A DNA stretch of 41,268 nt from Syntrophobacterales bacterium Delta_02. Lineage in GTDB: Bacteria; Desulfobacterota; Syntrophorhabdia; Syntrophorhabdales; Syntrophorhabdaceae. Made by a program: the position numbers and the translations under genes. A model generated the notes under the pieces. The model was not told the DNA's origin. It saw only the letters and a program-made list of their open reading frames with translations, and made no database searches. The DNA is taken from the NCBI GenBank assembly GCA_001603955.1, contig LVAA01000007.1, positions 1 to 41,268 of the forward strand. Reading direction: 5' to 3'. Below are positions 1 to 6,864 of the stretch, piece by piece; position 1 is the stretch's first letter, and every line of letters begins with the position of its first letter.

Positions 1-160
1 TCATTGACACGAAAAGAGGAAAAGGTGTAAGGTGAGAAATCTTACCGGCGTCGCCTGACGGCTCCGACGGGGTGGTCGGTTTGAAACATAACCGCTGGTC
101 GGAATAGAACGGAACAGGTGGTCGGAATCATCGGATTACGCACCCACTCAGCATTGATTC
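1..160. mobile_element. Probable terminal region of an IS21-type insertion sequence (remnant or end)
   Basis: The motif TGGTCGG occurs at 73, 96 and 119, exactly 23 bp apart, and the last two copies continue as TGGTCGGAAT. Regularly spaced TGGTCGGAAT-like units are typical of the multiple terminal repeats of IS21-family elements. No istA or istB reading frame lies inside the window, so the transposase genes would be to the left, outside it. The boundary on the right is not resolved. The following 210 bases up to 370 show no gene or convincing signal. Confidence 0.5.
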
Positions 161-370
161 GTTCTCGCCCCACTCGACACACGTAGGGAGGAATTGGGGT
201 CGGAGGAATTGCGGTCGAATCTTTAATCTTTGACAAATCTATTCACCTGTTGGTCACACATCAATGACAATTCAAGAATAAGGAAGAACACCGCCATCCC
301 TCCGGTGAACGAGGAACGCGGGCAAGTCAGGAGTGTTTCTCCGGTTCTGCTGAAGCCTTCCTGAAGTGGT

Positions 371-607
371 CTATTTGCCGCCTTTGGGGCACCTTTTCTT
401 GCAGTCGTGGTAGCCCTGCCAGCATATCTTGTGTCCTTCGGGGATCACGTACTTTCCGCTGGTGCTGCTCGACTTGGTGTACCGGGCCATGCAGGACTTC
501 TTGGTTGCCTCGCATTTGTCGATACAGACTGACGCCGGTTTGTCAGTTGCCGCCGCGGTCGTCAACGAGAACATCAACGGGAAAATTGCAGAGAAAACGA
601 ATTTTAT
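371..607 (-). CDS. Small exported six-cysteine protein (twin CX3C), possible ATA start
   Basis: I do not recognise the family. The mature part has six cysteines in mirror spacing, C-x3-C-x6-C and then C-x6-C-x3-C. That pattern fits an antiparallel helical hairpin closed by disulfides (inference). The first usual start codon is a TTG at 577, but it would cut a good signal peptide in half. In frame upstream, codons from 607 read I-K-F-V-F-S-A-I-F-P and run into L-M-F-S-L-T-T-A-A-A, a classic signal sequence ending in an AAA-type cleavage site. The codon where ATG would be expected is ATA, preceded by AGGGA at five bases. A stop lies a few codons further up. The gene follows the response regulator by about 30 bp on the same strand and is probably co-transcribed with it. 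It may use a rare ATA start, the TTG, or be a recently disabled gene. Confidence 0.45.
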   Translation of the reverse strand: MKFVFSAIFPLMFSLTTAAATDKPASVCIDKCEATKKSCMARYTKSSSTSGKYVIPEGHKICWQGYHDCKKRCPKGGK

Positions 608-636
608 TCGATTCCCTGAGGCCTTTCATGGCGTTT

Positions 637-1050
637 TCAAAGAGGCTTCTTCTTCTCTTTCGATGCCCGGCGCGCCTCGTGGAGTTTCATTGCCGTCTTC
701 ACATGGTTACAGAGGGCGGTCTTATCGCCATCTTTGACAACATATCCATAGAGTGTGATCTTCTGCGTCTCTTCCATGATCTCTTCTCCCATGTGGGAGG
801 AAAGGAACACAACGGGTATATCGCGGTCCTTGAGGATTGCACTTGCCGCCTCCAAGCCGCTCATTCCGTAACCGAGGTTGATGTCCATGAGGATGAGGTC
901 GATAACGGCAGTGGTTTGCGCGACCTCGATTGCCCTTTCTCCACTGGAAACGGCAATGACATTGAATCCGAGTCTCTCGAGCCACTCTGTTTGCAGGATG
1001 ACAAGGAGGTGTTCGTCTTCAACGAGCAGGACGGTTTTTGTATCTGGCAT
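637..1050 (-). CDS. Receiver-only response regulator (CheY-like)
   Basis: This 137-residue protein is a single REC domain with no output domain. The acidic pair is at E11/D12, the phospho-acceptor is D56 in LILMDINLG, and the conserved lysine is K106 in YGYVVKDGD. The usual Thr/Ser switch position is a serine in VVFLSSHM. The C-terminal 20 residues are basic. The start is fixed by a strong GGAGGT six bases before the ATG. The YGYVVK type of receiver is common in delta-proteobacterial phosphorelays, where it usually works with soluble PAS-type kinases. No cognate kinase is adjacent, though the PAS protein at 6865 is a possible partner (speculative). A promoter-like sequence lies upstream at 1105-1133. 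Confidence 0.9.
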   Translation of the reverse strand: MPDTKTVLLVEDEHLLVILQTEWLERLGFNVIAVSSGERAIEVAQTTAVIDLILMDINLGYGMSGLEAASAILKDRDIPVVFLSSHMGEEIMEETQKITLYGYVVKDGDKTALCNHVKTAMKLHEARRASKEKKKPL

Positions 1051-1104
1051 GATGACCTCCGGTGCCAGGATGCGTTCCCGATGATAAAATCATACTTCGC
1101 CCTT

Positions 1105-1133
1105 ATTATCTCAGACTGACCGCGGTGAGTAAA
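1105..1133 (-). promoter_or_regulatory. Sigma70-type promoter for the response regulator
   Basis: Read on the minus strand, TTTACT (1133-1128) and GATAAT (1110-1105) are separated by 17 bases, and the predicted transcript begins about 50 bases before the ATG at 1050. The rest of the gap up to the next gene (1134-1414) is relatively AT-rich. It holds no gene I can support and no clear plus-strand promoter. Confidence 0.5.
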
Positions 1134-1414
1134 GCGGTTCCAAACACTGGGGTCCATCTCCAGAATTGTCACTATTGCGGGCTTAAGATCTTCTGCTCAG
1201 AGAAGTAATAGTTCTTTGGCAGTTCGTACCATTGAATTGGTGATCCATAGTTTTTCTATTGCATAAAAGTAAGAATTTGGATAAGAGACTAACAAATCGT
1301 GTGACAGGCGCAGGATGTCTTTCGCCCCATGATTTCCGGGATTATTGAAGGATACACAGTTCTCTGGTTCTATCTCGATGGTCCTGATTTGAGCGCAGGA
1401 AAGGCAGGGTGTGT

Positions 1415-2206
1415 ATGCAGGATTTTCTTGATCGTACATTGCTTGTATTGGGGCATGAAGGGATTGAGGCGCTTTCGGCTCCCCTCATCGCCATTGCCGG
1501 CCTGGGAGGAGTGGGTGGAGGCACCTTTCTGAACCTCGTTCGCTCCGGGGCAAAGCGGTTCCGGCTCGCCGAGAACGGTGTATTCGACCCCCCCGATATG
1601 AACCGCCAGACCGCGGCCTTTGCCTCGACGATGGGGCGCCCGAAGATCGAAGCGTACGAAAAGCTTGCCCGGGGCATCAACCCCGAGGTCGAGCTCGAAC
1701 TCTTTCCTGAGGGACTGCTTACGAGCAATCTCGAACGCTTCCTTGAAGGCAGCGATGTCTATATCGGCGTCATGGATGTGGAAAAGGGTGCGGATGTCAA
1801 GGCGATGACCCCGAACCTGCTCAAACGCTTCAATGTTCCCATCTTCTCAGCCATGGTGGCCGGCTTCGGCGCGATACTGGTAGCTCACCACCCGGAAGGC
1901 ATGATGCCCGGCGAGTTCTGGGGGCTCGTGAGGAAAAGGTCCTCCGGCGCCCGTTTCCCGTCCTTTCTGTCCGGCAGGTTCGGATCCACCGTGGCTCAAC
2001 GGATCGAGAATTCCATCGAGGCCGGCAAGAGTCCGTCGACGAGTATCGGCGGCGCCTTCGCAGGGGCGATCCTCGCTTCCGAAGTTGTGGCTTATCTTCT
2101 TCGGGGAACCGATCTTGTCAACAGGGAAGCCATTTTTGTCCCCAGGTTCATAGTGGTCGACCCCATGGGACCGACCATCGAAGTGGTTGACGTTACGACG
2201 CACTGA
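1415..2206 (+). CDS. ThiF/HesA/MoeB-like adenylyltransferase, cysteine-free
   Basis: This E1-like protein of 263 residues has the Rossmann nucleotide loop GLGGVGG at 29-35, the D-M-N-R-Q segment and a following G-R-P-K that together mark the ATP-binding site of ThiF, MoeB and E1 enzymes. Members adenylate the C-terminal glycine of a ubiquitin-like sulfur carrier or a related carboxylate. This protein contains no cysteine. It therefore has neither the paired CxxC zinc ligands of MoeB/ThiF nor a thioester-forming cysteine. No ThiS/MoaD-like partner is adjacent, so the substrate is unknown. I chose the ATG at 1415, preceded by AAAGGCAGGG, over a GTG two codons earlier. It stands alone between minus-strand genes. 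Confidence 0.8.
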   Translation: MQDFLDRTLLVLGHEGIEALSAPLIAIAGLGGVGGGTFLNLVRSGAKRFRLAENGVFDPPDMNRQTAAFASTMGRPKIEAYEKLARGINPEVELELFPEGLLTSNLERFLEGSDVYIGVMDVEKGADVKAMTPNLLKRFNVPIFSAMVAGFGAILVAHHPEGMMPGEFWGLVRKRSSGARFPSFLSGRFGSTVAQRIENSIEAGKSPSTSIGGAFAGAILASEVVAYLLRGTDLVNREAIFVPRFIVVDPMGPTIEVVDVTTH

Positions 2207-2341
2207 TCTGTTAACTCGCTGACCATCATCCGCCTTGTCTTGCGAGGGGTCTTGTCCCCGTGCGACCGTCAGCGGAGGATTACCGGAACCCGCGGGCCTT
2301 TGAACTCCGGGACTGTCCTTTGAAATGCGGAGCGGCACCGC

Positions 2342-3304
2342 TTAGCGTCCCCGCAGCCAATCCAGTGTGTACTGCTGTACCTTATGGGCATCTTCGGCGA
2401 CGAAGAAGCCTATATGTGACGCCTTGTTGATCCACAGCAATTGGGAGGCGGCGATGGCTTGATGGGCGTACTCGGCGTCGCGCGGGGGAACATCGTTGTC
2501 CGCGTCGCCGTGAATGATCAACGTTGGGGAACTGATCTTGTCAAGGGGCAGTCTATCGATGGCCGACCCGAGGGCGATATCGTTCTCGGCGCCCGCCTTG
2601 CGCTCATCGAAGCGGTTGCTCATGGTCTTGAACATGACGTCAACAAGGGCAAACTTGTTCTCGTCACCCACGATCTCCCTGACGCGCCTGCCCAGATCAT
2701 GTTTCTCCAGGGTGCTTTCGGTCTGCAGGAAACCCTTGACGACCGCCGCGGGGAAGTGCTTGAAAAGGAACCCCATCAACCACTGTCCCGGCCTGCTGAG
2801 ATACATCCACTCCTCGACCTTGTTGATGTCATCCCCCTTGGTGTAGTTCATGCTGATGCCGTCGATGACCACCAACGCCTTCACTCTTTCCGGGTGGCGC
2901 TGTGCCAGCTGGTAGCTTGCCGGGCCGCCCCCGGAAACACCGACCATGATCGTCTCGGGGATACGCAGGGCGTCCAGGAGAGCGGCCATGAGGTCTCCCT
3001 GCTCCTCGGCCGTCCTCCCAAACTTCAGTGGCGTGCCGAGATACCCCGGCCGCGACGGCGCGATGACCTTGAAACCGTTCTTGCGGAACAACTCACCCAG
3101 TACCAGCGCCTGATCATAGCCTCCTGGCCCGCCATGCGCGACCAGCACTGCCGGCCCTCCCCCCCGCACGGCGTATTCGACAGGACCGTACGCCGTTTCG
3201 ACGATCTGCGAAGGATAGGTCAGACAGGCCCGAAGATCGTCGGCTGTAATCATCCGATCGTCGGCCAAAGATCCTTCAAGATCGCGAGACGCGAAAACAG
3301 TCAT
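2342..3304 (-). CDS. Alpha/beta-hydrolase fold protein
   Basis: A soluble hydrolase of 320 residues, without signal peptide or membrane segment. The oxyanion-hole motif HGGPGG is at 57-62 and the nucleophile elbow G-V-S-G-G has S124. The acid is D269 in HGDADNDVPP and the base is H297 in ASHIGFF, giving a complete Ser-Asp-His triad. The HGGPGG motif resembles proline iminopeptidases and related esterases, but the substrate cannot be read from the sequence. The start is supported by TAAAGGAGGAGA just before the ATG. It converges with the ThiF-like gene. The 135 bases between them show no clear terminator. Confidence 0.88.
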   Translation of the reverse strand: MTVFASRDLEGSLADDRMITADDLRACLTYPSQIVETAYGPVEYAVRGGGPAVLVAHGGPGGYDQALVLGELFRKNGFKVIAPSRPGYLGTPLKFGRTAEEQGDLMAALLDALRIPETIMVGVSGGGPASYQLAQRHPERVKALVVIDGISMNYTKGDDINKVEEWMYLSRPGQWLMGFLFKHFPAAVVKGFLQTESTLEKHDLGRRVREIVGDENKFALVDVMFKTMSNRFDERKAGAENDIALGSAIDRLPLDKISSPTLIIHGDADNDVPPRDAEYAHQAIAASQLLWINKASHIGFFVAEDAHKVQQYTLDWLRGR

Positions 3305-3360
3305 ATTCTCCTCCTTTAGCGACCCATGGGAGTACTATTACTCAAGCACGCTCCGGTTAT

Positions 3361-3416
3361 CGGGGTCAAATGGAGCCCCCGGTAGAGGGTCTCGGGGGGG
3401 GTTCCATTTGACCCCG
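3361..3416. repeat. Large GC-rich palindromic hairpin element
   Basis: CGGGGTCAAATGGA (3361-3374) is perfectly complementary to TCCATTTGACCCCG (3403-3416). Pairing continues through CCCCC/GGGGG, giving a stem of about 20 bp around a roughly 16-base loop. It lies between the 3' end of the HExxH gene and the 5' end of the hydrolase, both on the minus strand. There is no T-run after either arm, so it is not a standard intrinsic terminator. It resembles a REP-type mobile palindrome (inference). Confidence 0.65.
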
Positions 3417-3435
3417 CTGCCATCCGCGGGTCTTG

Positions 3436-4866
3436 TCAGCAGCCATTGTCCCGGTACGATTGCTCCAGGTCTTTCAGTTCGGTCTTAAACCCTTCCAACT
3501 CACGCTCCGCGCGGTCATCAATGCCCTTCACCTTGCCCTTTTCAACATACTGCCGGACATGGCACTCTTCATGCCGGACAGCGGCCTTGAACATACACTG
3601 GCCCGCCTCTTCGCCGAAAGCATCTTCCCACGCCTTCTGCATGTCCCAGAACGCATCGGTATCATCGACCTGATTTCCCTTGGAATCATATTTAATAAGA
3701 GTCCGGTTGGCCCCGTTGACTTTCCCGTCTATCTCCACCGAACTGACATGGTTACCCTCCGAATCGCTGAAAGTTGGCGTCGTCCACATCAGAGGTTGCG
3801 CCTTCGGAGGATTGTCGCTCGTCCCGGAGGCTTCCGCCATGACCCGTTTTTCCACCTCCGCCTGGTAATCCTCATGTGTTCCGCCTCTCGCCTTGACGCT
3901 GTCCCGGAGAGATTGGTCTGCATAGGTCTTCAGCACGATCTTGATGAAATCGATCCTGTTCTTGAGCTTCTCACAGTCCTCCTTTTTGGGCTTTTCCTCC
4001 GGTTGAGGACCCGTGGAAACCTCCACCTTATCCCCGAGATGCCAGCTCACCGTATACGTTACATTTCTCCTGCCGCCCTCCGCCGGCTTGTATGGCCCGG
4101 TCTTCCCTTGTTGCTGCATATCGGAAATCCGGATCGACAAAGAAGGGGGGAGCCGCCCCTGGCTGTCGGCAGTCCAGGTCCGTTCTCCGCTCATATTCCC
4201 CGACCGAGGGAGTTTCATCTGCAGACCGATCGAGAAACCACTCAGCTTTTTCCGCGCAGGCACATAGGTGCAGACACCGTTCTTGAATGTTCTCTTCCTT
4301 CCCTCGAGCTGTTGCGCCGACCCCGGGCCGCCAACGTAAAACTGGTAATGGTCCGGCATCGCCGCCGAGTTCTGTACCTGCGCCAGGAACTGTCGCTGGG
4401 CAGGCGTAAGGTTCTTAAGGGTTGGCGCCGCCATGGAACTGAACATTCGTACGGAAAGGCCGGCCGCTCCATCCGGGATCCGACTGGCGCCCCGCCCATG
4501 AAATTCATTGAGCACAGGACTCTTACACTTCGCGTCCGCCCCGTCACGCCGAAGACTGACATGTTTTTCGTCATATCCATAGGTGACATTCATGGTCTCC
4601 ATGGTATATGTGAGCATCGGCGTGAAAAACTCACCTTTTCTTTGTACCGTGCGACTCTTTGAGGCATCTCTGACCATCGTTCCCACGATATGGAACCACA
4701 CGGTCCCCTCGTTTTTCCACTGACCTTCGGCGTTATCCTCCCACTTGGCCTGTGCCCGAACGTTCACATGAACCCTGTCCGGAGAACCTCCGAAAACCGG
4801 TCCGTAGACCCAGAAAAACACAATGGTGGCACACAGAAAAGAAAGAAAACGTCTGGTATCCGTCAC
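3436..4866 (-). CDS. Secreted protein with HExxH zinc-protease-like motif
   Basis: This 476-residue protein begins with a signal peptide: basic start, hydrophobic 8-21, and a cut near residue 26 after VFGG. Most of the protein matches no family I know. Near the C-terminus is H432-E-E-C-H436, followed about 18 residues later by a glutamate in AERELEGF. That is the HExxH...E layout of gluzincin-like peptidases, so a periplasmic or secreted metallopeptidase is plausible but unproven. The cysteine inside HEECH is unusual. The start is a GTG preceded by AAGGGGG at six bases. It stands alone, with the palindrome at 3361 downstream. Confidence 0.75.
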   Translation of the reverse strand: MTDTRRFLSFLCATIVFFWVYGPVFGGSPDRVHVNVRAQAKWEDNAEGQWKNEGTVWFHIVGTMVRDASKSRTVQRKGEFFTPMLTYTMETMNVTYGYDEKHVSLRRDGADAKCKSPVLNEFHGRGASRIPDGAAGLSVRMFSSMAAPTLKNLTPAQRQFLAQVQNSAAMPDHYQFYVGGPGSAQQLEGRKRTFKNGVCTYVPARKKLSGFSIGLQMKLPRSGNMSGERTWTADSQGRLPPSLSIRISDMQQQGKTGPYKPAEGGRRNVTYTVSWHLGDKVEVSTGPQPEEKPKKEDCEKLKNRIDFIKIVLKTYADQSLRDSVKARGGTHEDYQAEVEKRVMAEASGTSDNPPKAQPLMWTTPTFSDSEGNHVSSVEIDGKVNGANRTLIKYDSKGNQVDDTDAFWDMQKAWEDAFGEEAGQCMFKAAVRHEECHVRQYVEKGKVKGIDDRAERELEGFKTELKDLEQSYRDNGC

Positions 4867-4996
4867 GACAAACCCCCTTCTTCCGTCACGAACGTACGCA
4901 GGAACGGTGTCGATGATCCCGCCACAAAAACGAAGATTCCCGACAAGATCTTGCTCTATGAATGAAAGAGTCTAAGAAAGTTTGCGCCCGGATGTC

Positions 4997-5033
4997 AAGG
5001 GTTCCACTCCCGGCAACGGGTAGCGGAACCCTT
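4997..5033. other. Compact hairpin with GCAA tetraloop in a divergent intergenic region
   Basis: AAGGGTTCC (4997-5005) pairs with GGAACCCTT (5025-5033). Inside, CCCG (5009-5012) pairs with CGGG (5017-5020) and closes a GCAA tetraloop, leaving a small internal loop. There is no T-tract, so it is not an obvious terminator. It sits in the 454-base divergent gap 4867-5320 upstream of the PurF-like gene. The rest of that gap shows only weak, non-consensus promoter-like sequence near 5100-5140 and no gene. Confidence 0.4.
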
Positions 5034-5320
5034 GCCGTATCGACAATTCCTTGAATTAACCCCCCCGTCCGTACTTTCGCGCGGCGATCTACAGTTTTGT
5101 TGTTGCATATGTACAGGAATATGGGAGAATTAGGATAAGCACGACGGGCGGGAAGGATTGGCGGCAACTCGTACAAGGGGGCCCTGACTGTCACGCAGGA
5201 AAAGAGGTGGCGTGGCAAAGGCGGCGAACACAGCCACCGACAACATCGCGAAATCTGAACAGACCCGGTCAGAACGTGTCAATCAAGGTGATCGGGCACT
5301 GTAAGAACTTAGGAGGTAGA

Positions 5321-6643
5321 ATGAGTGGAATCTTCGGGTTTATCGGCAGAGGCAATGCCTTCGCCGAGGTGAGGTCCGGGCTTGAGAATCTTTCCCACAG
5401 GGGACAGGAAAGCTGGGGCATCGTCTCGGCTCTCAAGGACGGTTCTTTCCAGGAGGCGCGGGGGTTGGGTTCCATCTTCCAGGCTTCGGGCCTCAGCAGG
5501 TCCTATTTCGGATCGGTGGCGATCGGCCAGGTCCGCTATCCCACGGCGGGGGAGACGAATGAGAGGAACAGTCAGCCCATCGTCGGAAGCTTCGGGAAAG
5601 AGAAGATCGCCGTAGTTCACAACGGCCATATCCCCGGGTACAAACGGCTGGTCGAGGAACTGGGGGGGCTCTTCCAGACAGAGACGGACACCGAGGTGAT
5701 CCTGCAGGAGATTGCCCGGATGGAAGGCGAAGACCTGCTTGAGAAGATGGAGAAAACCCTGAGGTTCCTGGGTCAGCGGGCGGCATTCAGCATCATCATT
5801 CTCCATGACGGCAGGCTTATAGCCGCCCGGGACCCCTTCGGGTTCAGGCCTCTCTCCATCGCCAGAAGAGGCGAGGAGGGCGATTACGCCTGGGCGGTAG
5901 CCTCGGAGACATGCGCCTTTCACGGCGAGTTCGAGTGGATAGGTGATGTCGAGCCGGGTCAAATGGTAGTGCTCGATGGGGAAGACGTAAGGACGATCCG
6001 CTTCGCGGACCCCGATCCCCATCCCTGTATTGTCGAATGCCTTGATTATGCCTCCCCGGCGAGCCGGGTCTTTTCGAGGAGTTGTTATGAATTCCGGGAG
6101 AAGATCGGCGCTGAGCTGGCAAAGACGGAGACCGAAAAGGCCGACATCGTCGTTCCCATTCCGCGGGCTGCCATTCCTGCCGCCTTGGGCTTCCATGACA
6201 CTGCGGGAATCCCTTTCAAGGTAGCCATCAGTACCGTGGGCGAGATCGGCAGGGTATTTATAATCTCCAAGGAAAAGGACAGGTTCGCCCAGGCTGAAAA
6301 GAAATTCCAGGTCAACGGGGAACTCGTGAAAGGGAAGGAGGTGTTCCTTGTCGATTCACTCCTGGTCCGGGGTTCGACCGCCATGGTCCTGATCCCGAAG
6401 CTGCGCGAGGCAGGGGCGACGAAGATCCACATGCGCCTGACGGCGCCGCCTCCGCGCTTCCCCTGCCGCATGGGGATGGCGATGGCCAAACCCGGGGAGT
6501 TACTGGCGGGGAACAGGGATGACGAGCAGCTGAGGAAACTGATAGGTGCGGACACCTTCAGATACATGACGATCGAAGAGCTCAAGGAACTGATGGGAAC
6601 ACAGTTCTGCGATGCCTGCTTTACCGGAAAGTATCCCTTTTAG
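5321..6643 (+). CDS. PurF (amidophosphoribosyltransferase) paralogue with altered catalytic motifs
   Basis: A 440-residue protein with the full PurF layout: N-terminal Ntn glutaminase domain, then a phosphoribosyltransferase domain. True PurF makes phosphoribosylamine from PRPP and glutamine using Cys1. Here the chain starts M-S-G-I-F-G, so the nucleophile is serine. Glutamine-site elements persist: HRGQ at 26-29, RY at 72-73 and NG at 101-102. The PRPP loop, normally VDDSIVRGTT, reads VDSLLVRGST (344-353), so the second aspartate is lost. The KNRYVGRTFI segment is changed to STVGEIGRVFI. Cysteines 236, 382, 430 and 433, at positions typical of Fe-S-containing PurF enzymes, are all kept. The start is fixed by AGGAGG before the ATG. 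It is monocistronic with no purine genes nearby. A divergent paralogue with a different or regulatory role is more likely than the housekeeping enzyme. Confidence 0.85.
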   Translation: MSGIFGFIGRGNAFAEVRSGLENLSHRGQESWGIVSALKDGSFQEARGLGSIFQASGLSRSYFGSVAIGQVRYPTAGETNERNSQPIVGSFGKEKIAVVHNGHIPGYKRLVEELGGLFQTETDTEVILQEIARMEGEDLLEKMEKTLRFLGQRAAFSIIILHDGRLIAARDPFGFRPLSIARRGEEGDYAWAVASETCAFHGEFEWIGDVEPGQMVVLDGEDVRTIRFADPDPHPCIVECLDYASPASRVFSRSCYEFREKIGAELAKTETEKADIVVPIPRAAIPAALGFHDTAGIPFKVAISTVGEIGRVFIISKEKDRFAQAEKKFQVNGELVKGKEVFLVDSLLVRGSTAMVLIPKLREAGATKIHMRLTAPPPRFPCRMGMAMAKPGELLAGNRDDEQLRKLIGADTFRYMTIEELKELMGTQFCDACFTGKYPF

Positions 6644-6783
6644 GTGTGAAAGGGCCATATCGGGCAAAGAGCACCTCTACCGAGCACTGCTCGAAGACCG
6701 GCGCGGATGTGGTCCGCCGCCTGTCCGCCCGACGTCCTTCCTGCACCGCGCCTCGCCCCCTGGGCTCCTATCGTAATACATGT

Positions 6784-6813
6784 TTGACACCCCCGGGGTG
6801 CCTGCGGTACTAT
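6784..6813 (+). promoter_or_regulatory. Sigma70-type promoter for the PAS-domain protein
   Basis: TTGACA (6784-6789) and TACTAT (6808-6813) are spaced by 18 bases that contain the palindrome CCCCGGGG. Transcription would begin near 6820, about 45 bases before the ATG at 6865. Confidence 0.55.
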
Positions 6814-6864
6814 TCCGGATATATTGATGTATAAATGCACGGTCATCACCCGGGGGAGAATGCA

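Noticed and set aside
42-236. 64-codon minus-strand frame
   Set aside because: It runs through the IS21-type terminal repeats, which explain the sequence better than a gene.
1197-1439. 80-codon minus-strand frame in the gap before the ThiF-like gene
   Set aside because: It overlaps the start and ribosome site of the ThiF-like gene, has no own ribosome site and no recognisable feature.
4997-5033. Intrinsic terminator
   Set aside because: No T-run on either side and it lies between divergent genes where no terminator is needed.
5321-6643. Ordinary purF of the purine pathway
   Set aside because: The catalytic cysteine and two PRPP-domain motifs are changed, and no purine gene is adjacent.
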